A DNA stretch of 64,000 nucleotides from Cytobacillus gottheilii (lineage in GTDB: Bacteria > Bacillota > Bacilli > Bacillales > Cytobacillaceae): positions 403,397 to 467,396 of the forward strand of contig NZ_LT800494.1 in NCBI RefSeq assembly GCF_900166665.1, read 5' to 3'. Made by a program: the position numbers and the translations under genes. Below are positions 42,301 through 50,471 of the stretch, piece after piece (within the stretch, counting starts at the first letter, position 1; every line of letters begins with the position of its first letter). The notes beneath the pieces were generated by a model that worked only from the letters and a program-made list of their open reading frames with translations, was not told where the DNA came from and did no database searches.

Positions 42301-45020
42301 GAGATGAACTGGGCAAGGACAAATATGAACTGACCTTTCCAGTTTCAAAGGACGGAATTGAAACCTTTGAAGTTGTCTTTAAAGAGAAAATTGATAGACC
42401 GTATATTCTGGAATACAAATCTCTAATTTTAACTAAAGTTGGAGATACGATTTCAAATAGTGCTGTATTTTCCGGCAATGGAATAAGCGTGGATGAAACG
42501 ATATCTAATTCTTTCATTCAGGTAGCACATTCAGCAGGAATGGGAACAGGAAGCGGTGAGGTAGGCAGTCTTACAGTGAAAAAAATAGATTCTGCCAATC
42601 GTGAAAAGCTCCTGCCTGGTGCTACGTTCACACTTAAAGATGCTGAAACAGGTACTGAAATTGAAACTTTAACCACGGGTGATAAAGGGGAAGTTACATT
42701 TAAGAATCTTCTTTTTGGAAGATATACACTGTTTGAATCAGAGGCGCCTTCAGGATATCTGGTGAAGGATATTGAAACAACAGTTCTATTGGAAGCATCT
42801 ACACAAGTAATCGAAATTGAAAATAAGAAAATTATCCGTGATGTACAGCTGGTTAAAAGAGATCAAGAAACGAAAGAAGTGCTGAAAGGGGCAGAATTTG
42901 AGCTCCAGATTAAAGAAGGCGATCGTTTTGAAACGCTGACCACCTATACGACAGATGAAAATGGCCGTATTCTCGTAAAAGACTTAGAGGCAGGCGACTA
43001 TCAATTTGTAGAAAAAACGGCACCAGAATTTTACCTGCTAGATTCTGACCCTATTACATTTAAAATTGAAGCTGACCAAACAGAGGTTTTAGAGGTCATT
43101 AAAGAAAATAAGCGCGGAAAAGGAAAGCTATCCATCCAGAAAGTGGATGCCGCTGATGGAAAACCGCTAGAAGGTGCCAAGTTCAACATCTACAATAGTG
43201 ACGGCAAGCTAAGTGGATCAAAGCTAACCGGTGAAGACGGAGTAGCTGAGTTTACAGAACTGCCATACGACCACTATACGATTAAAGAAGCAGTAGCCCC
43301 AGAAGGCTATGTACTAGGTAAAATTGAAATAGACAATGTCACGGTGGATGCAAAAAACCCTTCTCCAGTCATGAAGGTAGAAAACAAGAAGATCATCCGT
43401 GATGTACAGCTGATTAAAAAAGATCAAGAGACCAAAGAAGTGCTAAAGGGAGCAGAATTTGAGCTCCAAAGAAAAAACGGCAATGACTTAGAAACGCTGG
43501 ATACGTATACAACAGATGAAAATGGCAGCATTGTTATAAAAGATTTAGAGCCAGGCGACTATCAATTTGTTGAAGTAAAAGCGCCACAATTTTACTTGTT
43601 AAAAGCTGACCCTATTGCATTTAAAATTGAAGCTGATCAAACAGCACCAATAAAGCTAGAGCAGCAAAATGAACGAGGCAAAGGAAAGCTATCCATTCAG
43701 AAAGTAGATGCAGCAGATGGATCTCCGCTGAAAGGTGCAGAATTCCACATCTACAATAGTAATAACGAGCTAAGCGGAATTAAGCTAACGGATGAAAACG
43801 GAGTAGCAGAATTTGCAGACCTGCCATATGATCATTACACCATTAAAGAAGCAGTTGCACCGGAAGGCTATTTGATTAGCAAAATCGAAACAGACCGTGT
43901 TACGGTGGATGCAGAAACGCCTTCACCAGTTATTGAGGTCGAAAACAAGAAGATCATCCGGGATGTACAGCTGATTAAAAAAGATCAAGAGACAAAAGAA
44001 GTGCTGAAGGGAGCAGAATTCGAGCTCCAAAAGAAAGACGGCAATGACTTTAAAACGCTAGATACGTATACAACCGATGAAAATGGCAGCATCGTCGTAA
44101 AAGACCTTGAGCCAGGCGACTATCAATTTGTAGAAGTAAAGGCACCAGAATTCTATCTATTAAACTCTAATCCTATTTCATTTAAGATTGACGCAGACCA
44201 AACAGCGCCAATCGAGATTGAGCAGGAGAACGAGCGCGGAAAAGGAAAACTGATTCTTCACAAAGTGGACACTGAGACAGGTGCTTCTCTAGCGGGAGCA
44301 GAATTTGAGTTATTTAATAGTGAGAATATATCTGTTGGAAAGGCGACGACTGATCAAGACGGAAGAATAGTGCTATCACATCTTCTATATGGACACTATA
44401 CGTTAAAAGAGATCAAAGCACCTGATGGCTATATCCTTGCAGCTGACACAAAGCTTGAGATCACAATCAATGAAATTGAAAATGAAATCGTGATTCAAAA
44501 CGATAAAATTAAGCAGGCATTTAAGCTGAAAAAGGTATCTGCTGAAGACCCATCGACTGGTTTAAGTGATGCAATCTTCAAACTGATGTACAAAAAAGAG
44601 AAAACAGATGAGTATACAGAGGTTGAAGGGAAAACTGCAATGGTGACAGACCAAAACGGGGAAATTTATGCAGAAAACCTTGAAGCGGGCTTCTATCAGC
44701 TAATTGAGGTGAAAGCACCTAAAGGCTATCAGCTCGACAATACGCCAATTGAATTTACAATTGAAGAAAATCAGCTTGCTGTAAAAGAATTGGTGATGAC
44801 AAATAAACCGATCCCAGTGAAGCCAGACCCTGTGAAACCGGAAGACCCAGCAAAGCCTAACAATCCAAACAGCACGGATGGAAAAGGCAAACCTGTGAAA
44901 AACCTTCCGCAAACAGGTGAAGCAAGCCAATCCATGTCTATTTACATGGGCGGCATACTGCTTATGCTGATTGGCGGAGCATTGCTCATGTTCAATCGCA
45001 GAACGGAAACAGATAAATAA
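39339..45020 (+). CDS. LPXTG-anchored adhesin with SpaA/Cna-B repeats
   Basis: This 1893-residue surface protein has a signal peptide (about 1-28, ending SAWAN), an acidic linker (about 130-205, Glu/Ser/Ala-rich), several adhesin-type domains (about 210-1060, collagen-binding-like, with repeated RxIxY/TWxxxF-type strands), and about eight SpaA/Cna-B domains (about 1070-1825). It ends with a Pro-rich spacer and the sorting signal LPQTG, a hydrophobic helix and RRTETDK. Cna-B domains usually carry Lys-Asn isopeptide bonds with a catalytic Glu. GGGGAGG precedes the ATG. It is probably a matrix or host-surface adhesin, or a pilin-like stalk, attached by the sortase encoded just upstream. Confidence 0.92.
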   Translation: MKKISLVSIMFIFILQSFLSPISAWANDQAEGFVLTDSLVAEDTESEGEFLVTADWAYTVTGNEEDQTYLFPLPDGVAVAEEQTGELKIDQQPIGNYTVKSDGIEVFIFADTEVSGSGQFQYIGEQVITDPADTPGEPAKEPAEGTSEGTTEEKAEEAEQAKSEEAKSDGVSEELTTVEDEGSPAADITAESESEQAETEKGSEDIIQPFQANTDITENILTSAKLTFQNEVGESVDRVTTKSVIIADYEWALENGHTYTDGATFHFQVPSELKVYSEVKDEPLWFGDQSVGTFSVALDGNATVVFNDFIERHSNIKGTLQVLTSIKGTNVITSERIVTVTPIQGEASIDIPVKFEPAGSTIDKRGVPNRTYNTDHIVWTVDLNKHLQKIDHAVFKDPIPSGQELDRTTVEVYKLKTKLDGSVEVDGKVEGLTVGKIDNKDFQIELGNIDQAYRIVFTTLVQDQESSVIENKAYLSGTDLPDQTASASVSVTRGKPLEKRSIGYDPVTQTITWEIKFNYNEKPVSAKDTLLEDRFNDSQVLTDFNENQKFLVEEVTIDENGKEAKVVEVDSSKYTIADLPVENGKNGFKFQFKEGIEKAYKITYKTKAASRVFDDVAKIKNTVTFGEKSAAGERNIGQQILIKENEGVNYKEKTASWKIVFNKDKYPMENVFLTDTFPKKGLMLKEGTLVIKGSKQYVEDEDYKVLEVNEDGFKIDFLKTVIDEEITITYQTDFNYENLDKTNDEDPSKKDNNRFINHALLSWKAGNESFTKDAKDHFTADTYTQNNGFKNGSYNATTKKITWNVGLNYDLKKMESAQVVDFIKGDQDLDRDSLKVYKLSLTGAANGTTKGELYTDYDVVWDPEGKQGFKLTFNGPIDSGYHITYDTSLENKLITNKYENTAIVSDGSKDVKEHNASVSVSNGGKYTNKEGKQNGKIIDWSIDINFGQSAVADAKVIDTPKDDHQRFLKDSFVLYETSVEKNGTVVKGDELGKDKYELTFPVSKDGIETFEVVFKEKIDRPYILEYKSLILTKVGDTISNSAVFSGNGISVDETISNSFIQVAHSAGMGTGSGEVGSLTVKKIDSANREKLLPGATFTLKDAETGTEIETLTTGDKGEVTFKNLLFGRYTLFESEAPSGYLVKDIETTVLLEASTQVIEIENKKIIRDVQLVKRDQETKEVLKGAEFELQIKEGDRFETLTTYTTDENGRILVKDLEAGDYQFVEKTAPEFYLLDSDPITFKIEADQTEVLEVIKENKRGKGKLSIQKVDAADGKPLEGAKFNIYNSDGKLSGSKLTGEDGVAEFTELPYDHYTIKEAVAPEGYVLGKIEIDNVTVDAKNPSPVMKVENKKIIRDVQLIKKDQETKEVLKGAEFELQRKNGNDLETLDTYTTDENGSIVIKDLEPGDYQFVEVKAPQFYLLKADPIAFKIEADQTAPIKLEQQNERGKGKLSIQKVDAADGSPLKGAEFHIYNSNNELSGIKLTDENGVAEFADLPYDHYTIKEAVAPEGYLISKIETDRVTVDAETPSPVIEVENKKIIRDVQLIKKDQETKEVLKGAEFELQKKDGNDFKTLDTYTTDENGSIVVKDLEPGDYQFVEVKAPEFYLLNSNPISFKIDADQTAPIEIEQENERGKGKLILHKVDTETGASLAGAEFELFNSENISVGKATTDQDGRIVLSHLLYGHYTLKEIKAPDGYILAADTKLEITINEIENEIVIQNDKIKQAFKLKKVSAEDPSTGLSDAIFKLMYKKEKTDEYTEVEGKTAMVTDQNGEIYAENLEAGFYQLIEVKAPKGYQLDNTPIEFTIEENQLAVKELVMTNKPIPVKPDPVKPEDPAKPNNPNSTDGKGKPVKNLPQTGEASQSMSIYMGGILLMLIGGALLMFNRRTETDK
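42840..44261 (+). repeat. 561-bp direct tandem repeats inside the adhesin gene
   Basis: GATGTACAGCTG begins at 42840, 43401 and 43962, exactly 561 bp apart. Each unit codes for 187 residues, two alternating Cna-B domains (RDVQL type and GKLSI type). About two and a half units are present. The reading frame is kept across any unit gain or loss. Confidence 0.9.
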
Positions 45021-45054
45021 GAGATTAAAAAAGGGTTTTTAACCCAACTATACG

Positions 45055-45097
45055 TCCGAATGATTAGAAAATAACACTCTAATCATTCGGTTTTTTA
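45055..45097 (+). terminator. Terminator after the adhesin gene, same stem family
   Basis: CCGAATGATTAGA pairs with TCTAATCATTCGG, followed by TTTTTTA. The upstream CAACTATAC also matches the bases before the mupG terminator. Confidence 0.9.
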
Positions 45098-45122
45098 TTG
45101 CTTCTAAATCAGCAAGCTATCT

Positions 45123-45602
45123 TTAAACGGGATTTAAAATAGTCTCTAAATACACAACCCCCATAAAGACTAGCCAGACAGCAATTGGAATGGCCAAACT
45201 CTTAATGGATTGTATGGGTTTATATTCCTTATTCCGCTTTTGAAGGATTCGATCGGTCATAAAAAAGATGATGGATGCCAGTAAACTATGGAATAGTAAT
45301 ATAAGCCCAAAGGCAATATGCAATACCGCAGAGAACATGATTTCAGACTTATCATGTTGAATTTTTGCTGCAATAAACTCGCTGATACTATCACTAATAA
45401 AAGAGGTTAGAACCCCATATAGTAAAATGACCGGAAAACTGTACATCAAAATAGCAGGCGTAACGAGTATGGCTTGTAACAAGTAGTCTGCCAATGAAGT
45501 GATTCGTTCGCCAGCTCCAGTTATTCCTGGTGAAACAAACGCTAATAAAATGGCAAAAACGGAGCCAGAAATCGAAGCGGAAATTATTTTTCTTGAAAGC
45601 AT
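45123..45602 (-). CDS. Hypothetical integral membrane protein
   Basis: This 159-residue protein has four membrane segments (about residues 7-24, 37-58, 84-110 and 130-153) with a basic loop (RILQKRNKEYKP) near the third. No family signature is recognised. ATG 45602 has GGAGGTGAGT upstream; the longer frame to 45617 starts inside that RBS. It is convergent with the adhesin gene and lies downstream of a sigma factor gene in the same direction, though a terminator separates them. Function is unknown. Confidence 0.65.
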   Translation of the reverse strand: MLSRKIISASISGSVFAILLAFVSPGITGAGERITSLADYLLQAILVTPAILMYSFPVILLYGVLTSFISDSISEFIAAKIQHDKSEIMFSAVLHIAFGLILLFHSLLASIIFFMTDRILQKRNKEYKPIQSIKSLAIPIAVWLVFMGVVYLETILNPV

Positions 45603-45661
45603 GATACTCACCTCCATAACTAATAGGGGCCAGGCCCCAAAACTATTGTATAAAAAAGGAA

Positions 45662-45699
45662 GCAGGCTGGCTAGAAGCTTTTATCATGGCCAGCCTGTT
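45662..45699 (-). terminator. Terminator after the sigma factor gene
   Basis: AGGCTGGC and GCCAGCCT form the stem. On the minus strand TTCCTTTTTTAT follows. Confidence 0.8.
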
Positions 45700-45726
45700 T
45701 GGTGTCCAAAGCAGATGCTTGCTAAT

Positions 45727-46230
45727 TTAGAAAATCCCTAATTCCTCTTCTGCGCTCCATCTCTTGCGCAATTCCTTTTTAGCACCCGTACGCCATTGTT
45801 TAACTGCAGACACAGATACGCTTTCCTGATCTGCGATTTGTTGTACGGAAAGCCCTTGAATAAACGTATAGATTACCCATTTTCTCTGTTTAACGGTAAG
45901 GCATTCGCAATAAGGCAGTATGTTTAAAAGCTCAAGAGAATGCGGAATGGTGGAATCTTTAATAGACTCCATATATTCTGCATCTGGATACGTATGCTGC
46001 TGTTGTTTTTGAATCACCTTTTTTAGCTCCTGCAGAAATCTGCCCCTTATATAAGGGTAAGCATAACTAATAAACTTGCCTTTACTGCTGTCAAAATTTG
46101 ACCAAGCTTCCCATAAGCTAATGAGCCCCAGCTGGTAGAACTCATCTCTGTCCTGATAGATGTTTAAGGTATTCATCAATTTATACAGCAGCGGTTCATA
46201 TTGTTTTATTACCATTTCAAACGAATCCAT
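45727..46230 (-). CDS. Sigma-70 family RNA polymerase sigma factor
   Basis: This 167-residue protein has sigma region 2 (about 1-75, with DEFYQLGLISLWEAWSNFD and FISYAYPYIRGRF) and region 4 (about 105-160, with a helix-turn-helix QGLSVQQIADQESVSVSAVK). It lacks region 1 and most of region 3, like minor alternative sigma factors. ATG 46230 has AAGGA 7 nt upstream; an earlier GTG at 46257 is less likely. No anti-sigma gene is adjacent. It may control surface or envelope genes nearby, but this is only suggested by location. The 340 nt upstream to 46567 hold no clear element. Confidence 0.85.
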   Translation of the reverse strand: MDSFEMVIKQYEPLLYKLMNTLNIYQDRDEFYQLGLISLWEAWSNFDSSKGKFISYAYPYIRGRFLQELKKVIQKQQQHTYPDAEYMESIKDSTIPHSLELLNILPYCECLTVKQRKWVIYTFIQGLSVQQIADQESVSVSAVKQWRTGAKKELRKRWSAEEELGIF

Positions 46231-46567
46231 TCTTTGTCCTTCTGGAAAGCGCGCCACCCATTGTATTCCCGGGTGCTTTTACCATAGAGGAACGAGCTGA
46301 AAGTTACGAATTGTTAAATTGAGTAAAATACTTTTAAAATCACTATTTTCCTTTGTTAATTGAAAAGTAAGAATACTGAAATGGATGATTTCATAAGGGG
46401 AATAGGGGATTTACGTGTTTGTTATCGTTGTACATATGAGGGAAGCCATTTTAAGAATGAAAGATTAGTAGATTGTACTTTTAGTGGAAGTTAGGCATAT
46501 TTATTTAGCTGCTTATTTTGGCTGTTCTAATAGTTTGGAAAAACATGAAGAATAGGCAATTTAGTCA

Positions 46568-46617
46568 TAAAAAAGGCTTGCTTGGAGTGTTGTATCCCCA
46601 AGCAAGCCTTTTTTAAT
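46568..46617. terminator. Strong bidirectional terminator
   Basis: AAAAAAGGCTTGCTTGG pairs perfectly with CCAAGCAAGCCTTTTTT around a short loop. On the minus strand it would end the phosphoesterase transcript, placing array E in its 3' untranslated region. Confidence 0.93.
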
Positions 46618-46630
46618 TATTTTGCATTGA

Positions 46631-46875
46631 TTCCGCATGAAAAGCGAAAATATAAACGGAGGAATTCCGCTTATTCTGGGAAATGACGTCATTTCCCGGA
46701 ATATAAGGGGAGTTTTTCCGGTTATTTGTATAAAATCGTTAAATTTAGTTATATATTTAGCTATTAGTCGGAATATCTCCGCTTATTTTTGCCGTTTTAG
46801 CCCAATTATTCACATTAACCGGAATTTCTCCGCCTATTCCCCTAATAAACTATACCTTTTCCGGCTAATAGAGTT
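46631..46875. repeat. Periodic intergenic array E (TCCGSYTATT and GGAATAT)
   Basis: TCCG[CG][TC]TATT or a close form begins at 46666, 46717, 46778, 46829 and 46860, steps of 51, 61, 51 and 31, near multiples of ten. CGGAAT is interleaved at 46697, 46769 and 46820. On the minus strand the unit reads AATAAGCGGAGATATTCCG. It has no ORF with an RBS. Confidence 0.6.
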
Positions 46876-46919
46876 ATCAACGCCGAAACAGTGAAGCACC
46901 TCTACCAAAAAAACTAAAA

Positions 46920-49202
46920 TCAAATAAGTTTCCCGCTGCGATCAAACGTATAGTTTGTTCCACCTATGTTAATCGTTCCTGTTGCCATTTTTCCGCTGCC
47001 TGCTAGGTAGTACCAATCGCCCTTCGATTGAATCCATCCGGTCTGCATGCTGCCGGAAGAAGAGAGGAGATACCAATCGCCCTCCGATTGAATCCATCCG
47101 GTTTGCATACTGCCGGAAGAAGAAAGGAAATACCATTGTCCGCCGGATTGAATCCATCCGGTTTGCATACTGCCAGAAGAAGAAAGGAGATACCACTTAC
47201 CGTCAGCTTGAATCCATCCGGTTTGCATACTGCCGGAAGAAGAAAGGAAATACCATTGTCCGCCGGATTGAATCCACCCGGTTTGCATGCTGCCAGAAGA
47301 AGAAAGGAAATACCACTTGCCGTCAGCTTGAATCCACCCAGTCTGCATACTGCCGGAAGGAGAAAGGAAATACCACTTGCCGCCGGATTGAATCCACCCG
47401 GTCTGCATGCTGCCGGAAGGAGAAAGGAAATACCACTGGCCATCAGTTTGAATCCAGCCTGTTTGCATGACGCCCTCGCCATTCATGAAATACCAGCTTT
47501 GCTGATTTTTTACCCAACCGGAAGCCCTGCTTCCATTTGGGTGTAAATAATACCAGGTGCTATTCGATAAGAGCCATCCGGTTTGCATTTTCCCGCTATG
47601 ATCTAAGTAATAATACTCTCCGTTATCTTTTACCCAAGTATGCTGAAGCATGCCTTGTTCGCCAATATAGTAATAGCTGCCTTGATCATAAACCCAGCCA
47701 TGTACTAACGATCCGGAATGATCCATGTAATACCATTTACCATTTTCCTGTAACCAGCCGGTCACCATGACACCTTGCGAATCAAAATAATGTAATTGAC
47801 CGTCTATGTTTAACCATCCAACTGTCATTTCACCTGTTAGGGAATTTAAATAGTACCAGTTGTTAGTCAGCTGAAGCCAGCCTTTTTTTGCATTTCCTGA
47901 ACTGTCTAAATAATACCAGTGATCGTTTTTAAAGACCCACCCTATTGAAGAGGGGGACTTAAACTCAATTTGCAGTTGCGTTTCTGATGAATGATTCCAA
48001 GCATCGTACGCGACAACAGAGTATTGATAGTTTTGATCAGCTATTAGGTTGGAAATCGTAATCGTTTCTTTTGTTTCACGTTCGTTTTCCCAATATTTAG
48101 GGTAGTGCGTATAAATCGCTTGGTCATCCTGGTACACAACATACCGGTCTACTAGGGTATCATCAATTGCTGGATCAAAGGTGAACGTCACACTCTCATC
48201 TGTAATCTGTAAATAATCGACCTTTGTATCAGGCGAAAAAGAAGGAGGAGAAGTGTCTTTTTCCGGGTCTTCTTCAAAAGGAATTGGAACGGTAAACTCA
48301 TTCACCCATTCATCCTTATTAAAATCTCTTCCTTTAATCACTACTTGATCTTCGTAAACATTGACTAGTAAGCCTTGTGAACGAAAAGGGACTCCTCCAA
48401 TTGGATAATAGGGTGATTGAATAGAACCTGTATTGACCATCGTGAAGCCATCTTGATAAACAGAACGAGGATGCTCAAGCAGGTAATGAGAGTGACCAGT
48501 AAATAAAATAACCTGAGGATGTTTTTGTAATATAGTAAGCAGTCGCTCGTCTTCGAAACCTGCTCCCCAATGTTCACTTCCATAAACAGTAAAATCAATG
48601 GGCTGATGCAAAAATAGAAAAATAGGCTTGTTAGGATCTGTCAGGGTATTTAATGTATCCTCAAGCCAGGTATATTGGGTATCTGAGATGACAACTCGAT
48701 CGCCAAGGCCAGGGTTTGAAATCTGTGACTGTTCACTGCCGAGAACAATGAATGGATACCCTTTTATTTCTTTCATGTAATAAAGAGAGGGCATGCCTGT
48801 TTCCTGGATGAATCGATCTATGTACATTTCTTCAGTTGCGTCTGGAATGTTTGTGTATCGTGGTTCAAAAAATTCATGATTGCCCATAGCGATCACTTTC
48901 TCGGCCTGCGGATTGCTGAAGGAAGCCAGTAAATCTCTAAATTGTCCATATTGAGCCAGACTTCCCGTGTCAGTAAAATCCCCGACAATTGCCATGGCAT
49001 CATAATTGGGAGCAAGCACAGAATAGTCCTGCAGGGCTTTCGTAAGCCGTGTAATGTCATTTGGCATCCCGATATGAGTATCACTAAGGATGGGGATTTG
49101 CAATAAAGGCTGTTCTTCGTTTGCGAAGGTTTGTTTCCCATATGAAATAAGCACTAGAAGCAATACAAAGCTGATTCCAATCCATCTAACAATTTTTTTC
49201 AT
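46920..49202 (-). CDS. Secreted calcineurin-like phosphoesterase with choline-binding-type repeats
   Basis: This 760-residue exported protein has a signal or anchor segment (about residues 5-25), a calcineurin-like metallophosphoesterase domain (about 35-300), a fibronectin-like region (about 320-430) and about 17 CW-binding repeats (about 435-755). The phosphoesterase motifs are complete: SDTHIG, GDFTD, GNHEF and GHSHYLL. The repeats have the form GWYF...GSMQTGWIQ, as in pneumococcal choline-binding proteins. The substrate is unknown; a wall-associated phosphodiester or phosphocholine is possible. ATG 49202 has GAGGGGAAGG upstream. It is divergent from the NlpC/P60 gene. Confidence 0.9.
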   Translation of the reverse strand: MKKIVRWIGISFVLLLVLISYGKQTFANEEQPLLQIPILSDTHIGMPNDITRLTKALQDYSVLAPNYDAMAIVGDFTDTGSLAQYGQFRDLLASFSNPQAEKVIAMGNHEFFEPRYTNIPDATEEMYIDRFIQETGMPSLYYMKEIKGYPFIVLGSEQSQISNPGLGDRVVISDTQYTWLEDTLNTLTDPNKPIFLFLHQPIDFTVYGSEHWGAGFEDERLLTILQKHPQVILFTGHSHYLLEHPRSVYQDGFTMVNTGSIQSPYYPIGGVPFRSQGLLVNVYEDQVVIKGRDFNKDEWVNEFTVPIPFEEDPEKDTSPPSFSPDTKVDYLQITDESVTFTFDPAIDDTLVDRYVVYQDDQAIYTHYPKYWENERETKETITISNLIADQNYQYSVVAYDAWNHSSETQLQIEFKSPSSIGWVFKNDHWYYLDSSGNAKKGWLQLTNNWYYLNSLTGEMTVGWLNIDGQLHYFDSQGVMVTGWLQENGKWYYMDHSGSLVHGWVYDQGSYYYIGEQGMLQHTWVKDNGEYYYLDHSGKMQTGWLLSNSTWYYLHPNGSRASGWVKNQQSWYFMNGEGVMQTGWIQTDGQWYFLSPSGSMQTGWIQSGGKWYFLSPSGSMQTGWIQADGKWYFLSSSGSMQTGWIQSGGQWYFLSSSGSMQTGWIQADGKWYLLSSSGSMQTGWIQSGGQWYFLSSSGSMQTGWIQSEGDWYLLSSSGSMQTGWIQSKGDWYYLAGSGKMATGTINIGGTNYTFDRSGKLI
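47000..47470 (-). repeat. 60-bp tandem repeats in the phosphoesterase gene
   Basis: GCAT(A/G)CTGCC begins at 47046 and every 60 bp to 47406, with a diverged copy at 47466. Each unit codes for one 20-residue binding repeat. Units differ by only a few bases. Other frames are also open through the block, a side effect of a stop-free repeat. Confidence 0.95.
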
Positions 49203-49432
49203 TTTGTCCTTCCCCTCTTTTTCTTTATCTCTATAATTATTATAAAATAGGATTCCAAAAAGGAAAACAGTGGAAATTCCACTATATTCGTCTAGTATTG
49301 TAGAACTTTGTAACATTTCTGTAATATTAGTGTAATACAACTAATAAAAACTTGTAAATTAAATTACTGAAAATATATGCCATACTAGAAAAGTAATAGA
49401 CTTCTTGAGAGATTATGGAGGAATATATACAT

Positions 49433-50296
49433 ATGAAAAAAGTCATAACGGCAACACTATTAAGCTGCTCGTTGTTATTTTCGATAAATGGTACTAAAAG
49501 TGAAGCATCTGCATCTTCATTATCAGTTGCTGATATTGCTTCTGATTATATTGGAACTCCATATGCATGGGGAGGAACGACTCCAAGCGGATTTGATTGT
49601 TCAGGATTTATTCGATATACATATGATAAAGTTGGAGTAACTTTACCAAGAACAGCACAAGAAATGTATAATCAAGGTGCTTCTGTTTCTAAAACGGATC
49701 TGCAGGAAGGAGACTTAGTTTTCTTTTCTACTTATAAAGCAGGTGCTTCTCATGTGGGAATCTATACTGGAGACAATAAGTTTGTTCACGCAAGCTCTAG
49801 CGGAGTAAGAGAGGACTCATTATCCAATACATATTGGAATAATACATATCTGGGTGCGAAAAAGGTTGTAGATAACAGTGTATCTGGGTGGAAAAAGCAA
49901 AATAGCATTTGGTCCTACTATAAATCTGGCAGTATGGTAAAAGGCTGGCTGCTCGATCAGATGAACTGGTATTACATGGATCAGAATGGGTCTATGAAAG
50001 TAGGATGGGTTAAAGACGGAGGAAAGTGGTACTACCTTGCTGGAAGCGGAATAATGAAAACAGGCTGGCTGAAAGACAGCGGGAAATGGTACTTCTTAAA
50101 CCAGGCAGGAGATATGAAAACGGGCTGGGCACTAGTTAATAATGAATGGTATTATATGGAGAGCGGCGGATCGATGAGAACAGGCTGGCTCTTAAGCGGA
50201 GGTAAATGGTATTACCTTCAGCCAAGTGGTGCGATGGCTGTGAATACGACTGTCGGTGGCTATGTAATTGATGCAAATGGAGTATGGGTTCAATAG
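49433..50296 (+). CDS. NlpC/P60 endopeptidase with choline-binding-type repeats
   Basis: This 287-residue secreted peptidoglycan hydrolase has a signal peptide (about 1-27), an NlpC/P60 domain (about 30-140) and six CW-binding repeats (about 155-280). The catalytic Cys is in GFDCSGFIRYTY and the His in ASHVGIYTG, with a further His in FVHASSSG. It should cut stem-peptide bonds and be held at the wall through the repeats instead of the LysM domains used by the hydrolase at 20 kb. ATG 49433 has GGAGG 11 nt upstream. It is transcribed divergently from the phosphoesterase gene across 230 nt. Confidence 0.92.
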   Translation: MKKVITATLLSCSLLFSINGTKSEASASSLSVADIASDYIGTPYAWGGTTPSGFDCSGFIRYTYDKVGVTLPRTAQEMYNQGASVSKTDLQEGDLVFFSTYKAGASHVGIYTGDNKFVHASSSGVREDSLSNTYWNNTYLGAKKVVDNSVSGWKKQNSIWSYYKSGSMVKGWLLDQMNWYYMDQNGSMKVGWVKDGGKWYYLAGSGIMKTGWLKDSGKWYFLNQAGDMKTGWALVNNEWYYMESGGSMRTGWLLSGGKWYYLQPSGAMAVNTTVGGYVIDANGVWVQ

Positions 50297-50302
50297 ATTA
50301 TT

Positions 50303-50336
50303 GGAAAAAGAGGACGCTGGATCGTTCTCTTTTTCT
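50303..50336 (+). terminator. Terminator after the NlpC/P60 gene
   Basis: AAAAAGAGgACG and CGTTCTCTTTTT form the stem, followed by further T/C bases. Confidence 0.78.
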
Positions 50337-50471
50337 ATTGCAAAATTTGTGAAATAGAAGCCAGATCACACAGCGGAATGAATGACTTCAGTAAGTGTAA
50401 AATAAGCAAGGAAACACTCTTTACCTGACTTTTTGCCGCAAGCATTGATTATTTAAACCAACCATAACAGC

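Noticed and set aside
46982-47546. Long overlapping open frames on both strands opposite the phosphoesterase gene
   Set aside because: They exist only because the 60-bp repeat unit has no stop codon in several frames. They lack ribosome binding sites and end where the repeat ends.
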